DNA of 64,000 nt. Origin: Linnemannia elongata (Eukaryota; Mortierellomycota; Mortierellomycetes; Mortierellales; Mortierellaceae). The stretch covers positions 868,001-932,000 of the forward strand of contig JAXBDG010000002.1 in the NCBI GenBank assembly GCA_036320915.1. Direction: 5' to 3'. Position 1 is the first letter of the stretch. Each line of letters begins with the position of its first letter. Shown here in pieces: positions 47,017-59,688 of the stretch. A program made the position numbers and the translations under genes. The notes beneath the pieces were generated by a model, which was not told where the DNA came from, ran no database searches, and was given only the letters and a program-made list of their open reading frames with translations.

Positions 47017-49187
47017 CTAGTTCTCGGCTTTGGTGGTAGAGAACGAGACAGTCTTGCACTCCAACGTCCTCAGGTTGACGAGGGCTATTGTCCCTGTGGA
47101 TGAAAACGAAGGCAACATCACCACTCTTGTCCTCTGACCTTCAGCACCTACAAGAGAAAAGGTCAACGGCATGATGTTGTTAGATATGTTATATCCTGCA
47201 TACCCATTGTCAGACTTGGGTGGGAACTCAATGGCGCACAGCGATGTACTTACCTGTCACTAACTCAGTGGCAAACTTGTCTTGGTTGCCCACAAAGTAA
47301 ATATGAGGTGCCTTGTTCATGATGAAAGGGTCTATGTTCATGAATGGGTAGCACCCTATGAAAAGATCAGACATAGAAAATGCGCGTCAGTATAACCACG
47401 TCATCGCACAACACGTCCGTGTTTAATGGCACTGACACATCGACTTATCGACTTACAGAGAGTATCCGGTGCTGTAGGTGCCATGTGCCTCCACCCAACG
47501 GTCTTGACTGCCATCTCCAACCGGTTGTCACTCTTCACGTATTTGTAAATGTCATCGATAGTCTGTCCAGAGCCGCCCAAGAGAGTGACATGATCCACGC
47601 TTCCCCAGTAAGGGTTGGTAACGCTGTGAAATGTCGAGTATTGGCGTGTTTTGGGCAGTAATGCTGGATGGATAGGCTGTTGAGGAATTGTCACACTTGA
47701 AGGGTCACTCTCTCCCGGCATCAAATCAACATCAACGCTTGAGCACACTTCCTGAAGAAAGCTGTCAAAGATCAACGTAGGCGCCGTAACAAACGTCGAC
47801 CTATCATATCCATATTTTTTCTATTGAAAACGAAAGTCAGAGCAGGTTAGCAGTGGTCCCTTCTACGCAGACGAGTTCGCCCTTGCTTTCAACTTTACTC
47901 CTGGCAGCAGCTTAGACATACAGCTTTAGAGTCATCTTCGGTCGGGGGAGGTGTAACAATAGAATTTCCTGCAATCACGACGCGGACAATATTGGCACAG
48001 TTGGTTTGTTCCTAACAGAGTTATATAAATGGTCCTGTTAGCGAAAGGAAAGGAACTGTGGTCATTCGCGTTGTCGTTGAATTTGCCCCGCTTCATTTAT
48101 CTGATTTGTACCTTGACGCCACCAATTTCTCCTGTCAAGAACTCAGAAAGCAGATCCAACTCCAAGGGTTTGAAGTCATTTCCTCCAATACCAAGTCCTG
48201 ATATCAGAGCAATATGTTTGTCTTCTTCGTCTATGGGTGAGCATGAATGCGAGTATGATATCAGTCCAAGATCGTCCCAATATTCCTGTCAGACAATAGC
48301 AACCTCGCCAAAAATATAACAGCGGTCGTACCAGTCTCCATAAAAGCGTGATGTTCCTGAGGACCCTGTCCTGCATAGCAAATGTCGACGACCTTGAAAT
48401 CACCATTGAGATCTTCACTTCCAAGGACACCCATCACAACACCTACAGCAAGTTAGTTGTGGTTAGCTTCTCGTTCAATCAACATAAAATATTGTTCCAC
48501 GTCGTAAAGTCACCAAGAGAAAAGCATACCAGTAACGAAAACGTCGTTCGTGATCTTGACACCTGTCAGCTTGACACGACCAGACTCGTCCTCCAGGTAA
48601 ACTGAGTCTGTATCGTCTGTGTACTTTGGCCGGTCGGGTTGAGCAGCAACCCAGTGCTGCAATTTGAAATGGATAAACATGTACGAAGAGGGTCAGTTCT
48701 GGCTTCGACTCACGAGACGATTGCATCCTGTCGAAATGGTTGACGACCTTGACGTACATCTTTGGTAATATCGTCGAGAATGTTGGGCTTGAGCTTCATT
48801 TCCATGTAGATTGTTCCAATCAGGAATGAGATCTCGCCCTGCTGGACGTCCAGAATCTTTTCGACGTGCTTCGCCTCGGGATCCAAGGAGTCTAAATGGA
48901 TTGGGGAGAGACACGTTAATATCGCAAGTTTGCAGCACATTCCCAACAAAATCCCTTTGCACCAGCAGCATATGTCTGGTCATAGAAAGTAACTACATAC
49001 CCCACTTAAGTTTGGCTTGTGTGAGAACCATTTGACGCATCAGCACGAGACGCGTAAAGTACAAATGAGCGTACTGCTGCTTGTAGTCGCGCGTCTTGAC
49101 CACAAAGTCCTGCTGCAGTTTTCCAAGGTCCTCAGTCGTCGCTGTGCGTCGATTTATAGTGGCGGGGTCTGTCTCCATGATGGCCAT
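47017..49187 (-). CDS. POL31: DNA polymerase delta small subunit (POLD2/Pol31/Cdc1)
   Basis: Nine exons: 49187-49001, 48891-48758, 48656-48530, 48442-48332, 48230-48112, 48011-47922, 47820-47457, 47355-47254 and 47147-47017, giving 454 residues. The N-terminal OB-fold part includes YAHLYFTRLVLMR, DILDVQQGEISFLIGTIY-like sequence and LEDESGRVKLTG. The inactive phosphoesterase part holds ISGLGIGGNDF, VIAGNSIV and the hallmark DVDLMPGESDPSSVTIPQQP, LHP-like IHPALLP, then DPFIMNKAPHIYFVGNQDKF. It bridges the catalytic subunit to Pol32. Residue count and domain order match the family, and all phases close. Intron density is the highest in the window. Confidence 0.94.
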
Positions 49188-49541
49188 GCTGTGTGAGAAG
49201 GAAGGGGATCAAAAAGGAATTCGGTGGCAAAAAGAGGCACAAAAAAAGAGAGCGCAAGTCTATTATTTTGTTTGAAGCGCTAAATGAAATCGCCGTCACA
49301 ACATCGCGTCCAACAGGTCTTCTGGCTCTGGAGCGTGCATTGTTGTTGTGAGAGGCCTCCGAAGTCTGCTCTCTTTAGCTGAAGAGGTCCATAGAGGCGC
49401 CAGACTCGCAGGACCTTTTGAGAAAATTGATCCCCTTTGCGCAGACGCCACCAAACTATAGCCAACGCGAGAGGTACCGTTTAGGACTCGAGGGGTCAAC
49501 CCTCACAGTCAACTGAGGGTCATATCGGCCATTGGTCCTGC
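49188..49541. other. Promoter region of POL31 with ambiguous minus-strand frames
   Basis: Space between the POL31 start and the unspliced stop of the next minus-strand gene. A frame at 49296-49499 (minus) ends MHAPEPEDLLDAML but lacks a convincing start. It may be 3' UTR of the secreted orphan, whose alternative splice form would end near 49450. Confidence 0.4.
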
Positions 49542-50054
49542 TCAGACCCATGCTTGAAAACGCAGCGACCAAGGTAGAAATCGTCTCGGGTGGGAGCATT
49601 TGGGTACCCACGCATAGGTCCAGCGGAAAGTACCATCCTTGTAGACTCTGATCTTGAGGTAATTGGGGTTCAACTGTTGCCTGAGTGCGTGGTCGTTGTC
49701 GCGGGCGATGGGGATAAAGGACTGGATCTCCCAGATACCATTGGAACCAAAGAGAATCTCAAAGGTGGTTGAAGTCTGGCTGAAGGACTTGCCGTCAACC
49801 TTCCAAGTTAAGTTTTCTTGCCTGCAACAATCTCTTTGACCCAGCAGGGTGTCTGGGATATTGCGGTATCCATGGGTGTCCGCGGGTGCAGTTGCGGCTA
49901 ATGAGTATCGTGTCATCGTCCAGGCTCCATCGAGGACTCGCGACTTGACCACAACCTGTGAGGAGGCGGACTTTGGAGCAGCCAAGGGGAGTGGCAGGCC
50001 GAACGCGATGAGGAGAAGGTATGATCCTTGGATATAAATCGTTGAATGTGTCAA
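49542..50054 (-). CDS. Secreted or vesicular hypothetical protein
   Basis: A 170-residue open frame with a probable signal peptide (hydrophobic SYLLLIAFGLPLPLAAP, cleavage plausible after LAA or AAP). The body has an extended beta-rich look (TFEILFGSNGIWEIQSFIP, YLKIRVYKDGTFRWTYAW) and a Cys pair (DCC). I do not recognise a family. The end is uncertain: the frame runs through to a stop at 49542. Alternatively, a GTACCC donor after FRWTYAW joined to an acceptor before TTGACTGTG would give the ending LTVRVDPSSPKRYLSRWL with a stop near 49450. That ending looks more protein-like, but the donor is weak. Function unknown. Confidence 0.6.
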   Translation of the reverse strand: MTHSTIYIQGSYLLLIAFGLPLPLAAPKSASSQVVVKSRVLDGAWTMTRYSLAATAPADTHGYRNIPDTLLGQRDCCRQENLTWKVDGKSFSQTSTTFEILFGSNGIWEIQSFIPIARDNDHALRQQLNPNYLKIRVYKDGTFRWTYAWVPKCSHPRRFLPWSLRFQAWV

Positions 50055-51147
50055 AGTAGATATGTCGGAGAGTGAGAGGACATGAAACGAGGTGCAGGTG
50101 GCCTGCTAGGCTATTCACTTTATTTTTGGAGGAACAACATGTGCAGGTTGGTGGATGCATGCCTAAAGTCTGGTAGTCTGGTAGGAGAGATCCACGATAA
50201 TCAATCCGTGCCAACGAGAGCACCAAGTGCTCCTTCTAGACAAAGAGAGGCCGAGACCCATTTTGCATGCAGTGGTAGATGCCGATGCAACGTAATAACC
50301 TGTATGCACTACATAGGCAACACAGGCAACGAGACAATGGTAAACAATCAACGGAGATAGCAATAGCCGTAAGACCAACGACAGCAATAACGATAGAGCA
50401 TATTATTGACATGCAAAAAAGAGTGCGACCGTGCATTGAGAGAGCAGAGCACATGTGTCCGAATACAACCCACAGGGGACTAATAGCGTCAAGCGTTGAA
50501 GACCGAGAAAAGGAGTCCGAACCTTATTCTGCACCACTTGGGTAACATATGAAAACGAATAAAAGAAAGACTGAAGCGTTGGCTTTGTACGCACACGAGA
50601 ACAGGACACAGGGGAAGGGAGGAATGTGCTGACAGGACGGAATTGCCTTTCAGGGACCATCCCTCCTTGGCCTAGCCTTGCATTAGTGCTCCAACGCAAA
50701 TTGTACTATGCCTTTATGTACCCTTCGTTTTCAGCTTTCTTTTGCACTCTTTGCTCCTCTTTGCCCTCTCCCACTCACACCTACTCACACACTACCTGAA
50801 CCCCCACTTCATCCCATCATCGCCTCATCAACTCCCATTCAAAACTCCCCACTCTCACGCCCACACCTTTCATCCTCAACGTTACCATCACTTCACTCCC
50901 CCCACTTGTATGTCTCACGCGCACTGGCACACCCTGTCGGAATCTCTCCACAATTTTTCGTCATTCTCCAACGCTCGTCGCTCATCAATTCATTCATCCT
51001 TTTCGAACGGTTGTAAAAGCATTGGCCAACCAGCCGCCTCCATCTTACTCCTATTCTCCCTTCTGTGCTTTTATTCTAACCCTGCCTCCGCCCCCTCTCC
51101 TGTTCGTTCTCTAATAGTCTCTCTCTACTCTCACACATTTTTGTATC
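50055..51147. other. Divergent intergenic region
   Basis: Between the secreted orphan (-) and lipid kinase (+) starts. From about 50720 the + strand is C/T/A-rich and poor in G, typical of the leaders seen in this window. No supported gene. Confidence 0.5.
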
Positions 51148-52881
51148 ATGGACGAAAAAAAGGTAACAGCGAAAAATCTGGATCTCTAGCCTTACTGAAA
51201 CCGTGCCTGAATTGTTTTATCCCAAACCCAACGGACATCCTGTCTTCATTCTAACCATTTTACTTCTGTCAAATAGATTGGATTTATTGTTAACAGACGC
51301 GGCGGCGGCGGTAAAGGAGGCAAAACTTGGGACAAGGCAAGTGTAGACCTGCTTCGGAGAAAATATAACATTGTCTTTGGAAACAATTCTGTTGCTCCTG
51401 TTGTTGTCGTTCTCGACCAATTGTGACACCAATTTGCATGAGAATTCGTTTATTGCGAAGAAAAGTCTCCATATTTTTCTAAACAGCTCTTTCTCTCTCC
51501 CGCTCCACACTACTCGAACAAACACTATTGGTCACAAAACAGTTGGAGCCTGCTGTCACCACTCGTCTTGCAAGCGCAAAATGGAAGGTCGAGTACACGC
51601 AGCACTCTGGCCATGCCTCGGACCTCGCACGAGAATTTGTCAACGAAGGCTACAACATCATCGTCGCCGTCGGAGGTAACTTGCCCTTTATGTCCCCCCA
51701 CAACCTTCATATCCAACGTGTTGATTTTCTGGAGAGTGGAAACTGACCTCTCATTCCCCTTTATTACTTCTATGTATATAGGTGACGGCACCATCAGTCA
51801 GGTTGTTAACGGATATATGCTTGCCGATGGTAACTCCAAGGGATGCGCTGTCGGCATCATTTCTTCAGGAACAGGAGGCGACTTCGTCCGCACTACTAAG
51901 ACTCCCAAGGATCCTCTGGAGGCCCTTGTAAGTCATACTTATCCTATTACTTAAGACATGAATGTTGGCCATATGAGATACGATTACTTATCGTGTTGCA
52001 CTTTGCATGTTCCTTAGGAGTTGATTCTGAGCACCGAAAGCACGTTGGTGGACGTTGGACATGTCTCTGCCACCGAACCCAACTCGCCCTCTGTCACCAA
52101 TGAGCAGTACTTTATCAACATCTGCTCCGTCGGTATTAGGTAAACTTCAGGAATATGACTCGGGATGTGGGTTACGTACAGCCGCTTCTACGAAGTCAGA
52201 CCGACTAACGCAACATCATGCTACTTACACGAACAATAGTGGATCGATTATCAAGAGAGTTGAGTCATCATCCATTGCAAAGTACATTTCAGGCGGTTTG
52301 GTCTACTGGCTGTACACATACCTCACTGGACTCGTCTACAGACCCCCACCAGTCAAGTACACGCTCACAGGAGGATCTGCAGGCGCTGATGACGGAAAGG
52401 AGAAGCAGATGGGCCTCTATATCATGGCTGTTGCTAATGGACGTTATCTTGGCGGCAACATGCATATTGCCCCCAAAGCACAGATTTCCGACGGGCAGGT
52501 ACGCAGCAGAATTGCGCGTTCATTGTACACCGACCAAGGCGCATTCTATTCTTTTTCATCATATACTAATCAATTTTTTTTTATCCTCTGCCTTATTACG
52601 CATAGTTTGATGTTGTGTGCTTGCACGACTTGACGTTGACAGACGCCTTTTTCAAAGCTTCACCTGCGCTAAAATCTGGAAATTTGATGACCCTGCCAGC
52701 TCACCAAGCCTTCACGCAGCGCAATACCAAGGTGTCGATCTCACCTGTCAATGCCAAAGACCATATTTATGTCGAGGCCGATGGCGAGGTCGCCGGTGTG
52801 CTCCCTGCCAGATGGGAGATTATCCCCCAAGGCTGCCGCATGATCCTTCCTCTCGTTCAAGGCTCCACCCAGTCTGTGTGA
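51148..52881 (+). CDS. Diacylglycerol kinase-like lipid kinase (DAGK catalytic domain)
   Basis: Exons 51148-51162 (15 nt), 51277-51336, 51543-51675, 51782-51927, 52018-52139, 52240-52498 and 52606-52881 give 336 residues. The domain starts IGFIVNRRGGGGKG (phosphate-binding region). It continues with VAVGGDGTISQVVNG (the conserved GGDGT), GIISSGTGGDFVRT and the second half with ISDGQFDVVCLHDL. Size and order fit the single-domain YegS/DgkB-type family rather than animal multi-domain enzymes. It phosphorylates a lipid such as diacylglycerol, sphingoid base or ceramide; which one is not evident. Intron 2 (51337-51542) appears to start with GC (AAG then GCAAGT), the second such case in the window. 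No membrane helix is obvious. Confidence 0.87.
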
Positions 52882-53004
52882 TAGGTTTTTTGCCTGCATA
52901 GATGAATGTAATAAAAAAAATGATAGTGACAGTCATTTCATTTCGCTTGGACGCGCTTGAGTATGTGGACTGCGTTTTGTTTGTTTAGATTAGTTGCAGT
53001 GTGA

Positions 53005-53523
<519 letters not shown>

Positions 53524-53942
53524 AGCGTTAAGGTGCGATCTCGTCGACCTCACTCACCTCTTTTGACAAGGAAACAACAACAACGACCTGACAGGACCCA
53601 CTTTTGCAGTAGCAGAAACTTCTCACCCTTTTGCTTGTATTTTTTTTCTTTGCTTTTGCGCTCCCACTTCTTGCTTTTGTTATTTTCCCAAGCCTCTCAT
53701 TTCCATACATTAAAAAACAGCAAAAACATCAAAACAACATCGAACATCGAAACTCAGAAGACAGAAAGGTGCTCTATGCAAACGCAAACCGGATTTTTTT
53801 TTATTATTTGTTTCCTGCAACGAATGAAAAAATGAAAATGAGAAATGAAGGGGGGGTAATATGCAATGGTGGATGAGGGTGTGAACAAAAGAAAAAGCAA
53901 AAGGGAATAATGAATGATAACGAGCAATGGTGTTTGTTTTTT
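53524..53942. other. Convergent 3' region
   Basis: Between the H3 (+) and BFR2 (-) stops. Presumed H3 3' UTR with T- and A-rich tracts. No histone-type stem-loop was recognised. Confidence 0.55.
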
Positions 53943-56346
53943 TTAGCCAAAGATACGGAGACCATCGTCAGGGATATCTTCTTGCTCCTCATCCTCCTTG
54001 GTCTCGTTCTCGTCTTCCTCGTCATCATCCAAGTTGCCTCCTTTCCGGCCGAGCAAGGAAGAGAAAAGCTCCTCGATCATCTCCTCGTGCCAGGTGCCCG
54101 CAGGGATAGGTGCCATAAAGCTCTGGAGTTTCTCGTGGACATGGTACCTATTAATAGGAACAAGTCAATGACAAGGACGTTGTAAGTAACAATGAAGAAA
54201 GCGATCCGTTTGTTACAAACAGGTTCTCAACAGAATAACAGAGCCATTCAAACACGATACAGTGAAACTCCAAATAGAATCTTACCTGAGTCGACGACCC
54301 TTGCTTCCCTTGGTATCCACCTGCTTCTTGGTCTGCTTGGTCTGACGAAGAGCTGCCCAACGCATACCCATGGCTGTAGGATCATCATTGTCGACCATAC
54401 GGGATTCGATCAGCTCTCTCAACAACTGCTGATAGAAATCTCCATCGTCAAAGATTTCCTCGTCATGGTTCGACAGGTGTGAGTCCAGCTTGCTGACCTC
54501 TGGTGTCTTCTCTGTCTTATCGTTCTCATCCTCCTCCTTGATCTCGGGTGCTGTTCCCAAAATGTGATATTCCGAACGCTTCAACTGAGTTCTCTTCAAC
54601 AGGCGCTCCTTGTCAGCCATCGTCTGCGAAATTTGAGTCATGATACCCTATTATCATTGAACCATTCAAATGTAGAATAGCGTTAGTATTGTACACAAAC
54701 GCGATATTGCCCTTCATGTCCACAGAGGTAAAAAAATCAAAGCATACCTGGTTCATGGCCTTGAACTTCTTGTTGAGGGGGATGCCGCTGGCGATTTGGA
54801 CCTTGTTACTCCACTTCTCGAGAGTGTTGTTGCGGTACGATCTCCAGCCTTCATCCAGACCCTCGATATCCTTCCATGCCTTTGTCTGCCATGCATCGTC
54901 ATCCAAATTCCGTGCCTCCTCATCTTCAAGGTCGCTCATGTGGCGCTTGTTGGACTTTGGCACCTTGACGTCGGAGATGTTGCGGAGCAAATCTGTGCGG
55001 ACAGTAATCAGAGTGTCAATGAACGAGCGCAAGTTGTGCTTTGCCTCCTCCATGGGTTCGGCCGAATCATTAGTCAAGAACTCATCGTAGGTCGATGGCT
55101 GAGGGAAAGTGTTGATCAAGGACACGGACTTTTGAAGGCGAATGCGAGTATCCAGCAGAGTCTCCCAAAGTGTCTGTTGTCGAAAGGAAAAGAATTGACG
55201 CGAATTAGTAACTGCAGTTCAAGATGTGTTTTTCTCCATATGGCACTCTCTCAGGTCTCGATTAACTTCGCCTTACCATTTGTGCCTTGACGTGGATTCC
55301 CTTCTCGACATCATCGGTAACACTCTTGGTCATGCTCTTGAGCAACTCAGACTCCTCCCGCTGAATCTTTTGAAGCTCCTCCTGCATCTCCTTGGAAGTC
55401 TCTGTGATTCCAGACGCGGTAAGATCGCCATAACCGTCCTCCTCATCCTCACCATCATCACTATCGTCGTCCTCGTCCTGGCTGTTCTCTTCGTCATTCT
55501 CCTCCTCCTCGTCATCGTCATCATCGTTCTCGTTCTCGTCATCATCGTTCTCGTTCTCGTCGTCACTTCCGTCACGGTCAAAGCGACCCATAAGATCCTC
55601 GCCATCATCGAGATCGTCGTCGTCAGAGACCATTTCCTCATCCTGATCCTCCTCGTTTTCTTCGTCCTCATCCTCATCCTCATCAAATTCCATTTCCTCT
55701 TCGTCGTCTTCCTCCTCATCCTCGTCACTGCCGAATCCAAGGGCAGCTTTCCTGCTGCTCTTCTTTCCCTTGTACTTTGGATCGTCCATGAGGAACTGCT
55801 TGCTTCTCAATTGACTCTTTCTATATGGGTATATCAAAAATGTAATTAAACATTAGTGATGGGATCATTTGCAACAAGAACCTTGCTGCGATCTGGTCCG
55901 GATATGCAAAAGCCTTACCCGACGTTGACATAGTGCTCGCGACCAGCATTCTCGTTGTCGCCATCTTCGTCGCTTCCCATATCACTGTCGGCATTGTGCT
56001 TGCTCTGAAGGGAATCGCCACCCATATCCTCGGGATCGTAATCTATGATACCATGTTATGAGATCCAGGACAACAGGGTTAGTTCATACGTTTGATTTCG
56101 GATCGAAAAACCTTGAAAGCAGGGACTTTTTCAATGCTGTTATGAGGCGTAGTAAGTGTCAATTACCCTTCGGCGTGGTTGTGGACAGCTCGGCGAGCTG
56201 CTCGGCGAGGGATTTCTTGCTCTTGACTATTATTCACAGGAACGAAAGTAAGGAGAGTGTGCTTAGTCGTCGTGGTGTTTTCGCTCATTTAGTCTATGTA
56301 ATAGCAGTTCTTGCAAATAAAGTCGAAGAGGGCGAAGCATACCCAT
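53943..56346 (-). CDS. BFR2: Bfr2/AATF (Traube) ribosome biogenesis factor
   Basis: Exons 56346-56343 (4 nt), 56226-56167, 56042-55919, 55820-55277, 55173-54748, 54647-54286 and 54147-53943 give 574 residues. The start is [25 protein letters not shown] and HYVNVGKSQLRSK follow, then a long acidic block (Asp/Glu/Asn), the AATF leucine-rich region ([17 protein letters not shown]), a helical part with [18 protein letters not shown], and a C-terminal TRAUB domain ([17 protein letters not shown], then [15 protein letters not shown]). It works in the small-subunit processome in the nucleolus. The first coding exon is just ATGG followed by a GTATGC donor; this was chosen because it yields the family's usual N-terminus. 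Confidence 0.9.
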
Positions 56347-57030
56347 TGTGCAAAGTACGAGAGAGTGTGTCCTGGTGGTTAATGGAAAGGGAAATGAATG
56401 AAAAGAGGGTGATGCAAGTTGGCTTCTGTAGGGGCAATGAAGGTTCACTACTCTCTGGCATACAACAGACACAAAACAACCGTCAAAGTACAGACTGCAC
56501 TTTGGACAAAAAAAAAAAAAAAAAAATGTGTTTACTTCTCCACTCTAAGCCACAAACATCAAAAAAAAGAAAACTTTTAATTCACACACACACCTTCCAC
56601 TTCCCATCCTTACCCACAACTCCTCCTCCTTCAACCCCCACTCCATTACTCTTCAAGGTATGGATTACCTTGACATCCCTCATCGCTCCTACGAAGACAT
56701 ATAACTCTTCCCGTTTCTTATGCATGCAGACTACCAGACTAGCTGCGCTCCCCTGTGAAACAGGATCTTATTGGGATCGCAGGAGGCTTCACCACCCGTC
56801 AACACATACCAGCGCCATAGTCAACAAGTTCAACGACACAGAGACAGATGAAGCTTGCAATTGATCGAATTGGATACAACAAGGAATTATGGCTGGCACC
56901 GACCGGCAAAACGCAACACACCCCGCTCAGAAGCATTGACCAGCTAGAGTAACAACAAAAAGGCTGCAAATGGCCTTCGATCTGTCAGATAGGCTAACTA
57001 ACCTCACCCAACTTTTGGTTTTTCCTATAG
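56347..57030. other. Divergent promoter region shared by BFR2 and NOP10
   Basis: About 680 bp between two ribosome-biogenesis genes. It has a 19-bp poly(A) run at 56508-56526. A good pyrimidine tract plus TATAG directly before the NOP10 ATG suggests a 5' UTR intron in NOP10. Confidence 0.55.
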
Positions 57031-57351
57031 ATGCATCTTATGTACACCATGTCGCCCGAGGGCAAGCGTATCTACACCCTCAAGGTACGACACCTTCATT
57101 GATCCGCCTGTGCAACTTCAATTCAGGATTATTGTGTCAAACGTCAGATCTCCTCTTTCAACTCCACAAACCTAACAATAAGAATCTCACTTCTTCCTTT
57201 GAACTAACAGAAGCTCACCCCCGCCGGCAAGGTCACTAAGTCTGCTCACCCCGCCCGCTTCTCGCCCGATGACAAGTACTCCCGTCACCGTGTCACCCTC
57301 AAGAAGCGCTTCGGTCTCTTGTTGACCCAGCTCCCCTCCAAGCAGCTTTAA
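57031..57351 (+). CDS. NOP10: Nop10, H/ACA ribonucleoprotein subunit
   Basis: Exons 57031-57084 and 57211-57351 give 64 residues, the exact family length. The sequence starts [18 protein letters not shown] and continues [20 protein letters not shown] and [16 protein letters not shown]. Nop10 is a core protein of box H/ACA snoRNPs with the pseudouridine synthase Cbf5/dyskerin. As in many eukaryotic Nop10 proteins, the zinc-binding Cys of archaeal forms are absent. The ATG directly follows a 3' splice-site-like sequence, so a leader intron is likely. It is head-to-head with BFR2, another nucleolar factor. Confidence 0.96.
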
Positions 57352-57769
57352 ATCAGCTGTTTGCCTGTCGTAGCTGTGTTTTCCCTCTCTATCGTTTCTT
57401 CTATCTGTTCTTCCAAACCAATGCATTGTACACTTTATTAAACACTCTTTCCAAAGCAATCAACACGGAACGTCGAGGCAGGAACATCTTTTTATAATCT
57501 GGAGCCTCTACAGTTGGATCGCGGGATAAGAGGCAGCATGAATGGAGAAACTATCGTTCACAGGATTTAAGGAGCTTTCATTCAGAAGTAACGGCGGTTC
57601 ATTGTTAGGGAACTGTCTCCATTTCGATCGTAGAGTAACAGACAAGTTCTCAAGCCATAAATCGTTCACTTTCATGAAAACTCGTGCAGAGCAAATGGCA
57701 GCGATGGCTGTTCTTAAGCACCCTGCCGGCCTATCGTTTTATTTCATCTATATCTAAGAGTGAATGAGC
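57352..57769. other. Convergent 3' region
   Basis: Between the NOP10 (+) and deacetylase (-) stops. AT-balanced, with no gene-like signal. Confidence 0.5.
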
Positions 57770-59381
57770 TTACTGAGGAGTACCAGTTCTGCCCATGAAA
57801 CCCAAAAGGATTCCCCCAACATTAAGACCCAACTTTTCGATACAATAACCACCCTCCTGAACAAACAACGTGGGCACGCCAATCTTGCGGATCGAATTTC
57901 CGATTCTAGGATATCCCTCCGAGGTAACCAAGAACCCGGCGATGGGATCGTCCTTGTAAGTATCAACGCCGAGCGAGACAAGGATGTAGTCTGGCTTGAA
58001 GGGGATGACATGGTCTTGGATCAACTTGTCGAGGGTCTCGACATAGTCGTCGTCGGTGGTTGCTTGGGCCAAGGGGATGTTGATGTTGAAGCCGAGTCCT
58101 TTGCCTTCACCCTTTTCGAGTTCTGAACCGGTGAAGTATGGGTAGTCGTCGACAGAGTGGAGGGATGTGTAGAGAGGGTTGGCGACCGCGTAAAAGATTT
58201 CCTGAGTGCCGTTGCCACTATTTTTTAAGAGTCAAAAGAATAAAAGAAATCAGCGATTAGAACTTTGTTTGACTCGGTTGTCTTGTACCCCCTGCTACAC
58301 ATAGCAAGCATCATGATCACTTACTGGTGAAAGTCAATGTCAAGAATAGCAATCCTCTTGGGACCGCCGTCAGTCTTGGACTTGAGGTTAGGCTGATCAA
58401 TTAGCCATTGGGCTGCAATAGCAAGGTTGTTGAGATAACAATATCCACCACAGATATCCGACTGCGCATGATGACCTGGTGGACGCACGAGGGCGTAAAG
58501 TCCTGGAGGGTTCTCGCGAGTAGTAGTGCCGGCTTCAACGCTCTGTTCAAACTCGTCTGCTGCGCGAACCAAATCTTTTGTTGCCGTCAATGTCACCTGC
58601 ACGGCGTTCCATGCTGCCTTGAACGTGTCTTTTTTGTTGTTGGTTTTGTCGTCGTCGTCGAATTGCAAGAGGGTTAAAAAAGGAAACGAAAAATTACCAA
58701 TTGCGCGTGAGAAAAAAAGAAAAAAAAAGGTACCAAATGAAAGGAGTCATTCCTTTCTTACTTGGTACTTGCGCACACAACAACGAGTAGAGAAAAACAA
58801 ACGAGTGTGTAATAAACGCAGAGAAAAGTATACCTTTGGTGATAACAGCGGACATGTCAAAGCAGTACTCTCCAGACTTTGCCAAACAGTTTGCTGCCTT
58901 GAGCTTTCCGAGACGGGCAACCTTGTAATGAGGAATGGTGCCGGGTAAGACTCCATTGGGGTGGCCACCTTCTTCAATCCACTCCTCGTAGGCAGTCTTG
59001 AGATAATCGATGAAATCCTGCTTGTGCACTCGTTCAATGGGTCCTGCACCAAAGTCCTCGGTCCTCTCGGTGACCTCAAAGGCATCGGCCTGCGACTCGA
59101 GGTACTTCAGAATTACATCACGGCGGTCAGGACTCTCTATAAGCATAGCGTAGTACAAAAAGTACACCTGTTGACTCAGTTCCTGCTCGTTTGAGTGCGT
59201 ACATTCACGGCTGACCAACAGTAAGAGGTGCGTGGTTGAGTGAGTGCGCCTGAGCTGGAACTTGAGAAAGGCATGTTTTACCATAGTAGTGAGTTTCAGC
59301 TCCTGAGAGAAACTCGTAGGCGGGGGTGTGCATAGTGGTGCACAGGGTGGAGGTGAAGACCTTCATGCGCGAGGGTGCCAT
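57770..59381 (-). CDS. Histone deacetylase-superfamily amidohydrolase (acetylpolyamine amidohydrolase-like)
   Basis: Exons 59381-59282, 59136-58834, 58628-58325 and 58217-57770 give 384 residues. Catalytic landmarks are complete: RPPGHHAQ (tandem His), GGYCYLNNLAIAA, DIDFHHGNGTQ (zinc Asp and His), LGVDTYKDDP (second zinc Asp) and EGGYCIEKLG (catalytic Tyr). It begins MKVFTST after a short leader, and residues TIPHYKVARLGK and SGEYCFDMSAVITK are closer to acetylpolyamine amidohydrolases and bacterial HDAC-like enzymes than to Rpd3 or Hda1. The substrate may be acetylated polyamines or proteins. The donor after CAC CA at intron 3 restores FHHGNG. It shares a 307-bp promoter with VPS71. Confidence 0.9.
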
Positions 59382-59688
59382 CGTTTGAATAAAGGATGAG
59401 TGGAATGGGAGAGGGAGAGAGAGGGAGAAGTGAAATATGTCAGTGGTGATGAGGATGAGAAGTGAACAAGAGAAAGAGAAAGAAGCGAAAGCAAGCCAGC
59501 AACTTCCCTCCGTTTTGAACGACGGCGTTGGGCGTTGAGGCAGTGCCGCTTGGCGCGTCTTGAACTACTTTCACTGGGACTGCTGCTTTCTGTCGTTGGT
59601 ATTTGTTGATCACTGTCCACCCCCATGTCAACATCAACCTTCTTTCTTTCTTCCCAGTCGATTCATTCATCAATTTCGCATCGCCACC
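59382..59688. promoter_or_regulatory. Divergent promoter between deacetylase and VPS71
   Basis: A 307-bp gap between two oppositely directed start codons, so a shared regulatory region is likely. Both sides are C/T-rich when read toward their own gene. No known factor site was identified. Confidence 0.5.

Noticed and set aside
49296..49499. 68-codon minus-strand frame ending in MHAPEPEDLLDAML
   Set aside because: Starts with no ATG context, no similarity; more likely 3' UTR of the secreted orphan.
55226..55849. 207-codon plus-strand frame rich in Leu, Ile and Val
   Set aside because: Antisense of the acidic Asp/Glu block of BFR2; hydrophobicity is an artefact of reading GAN codons backwards.
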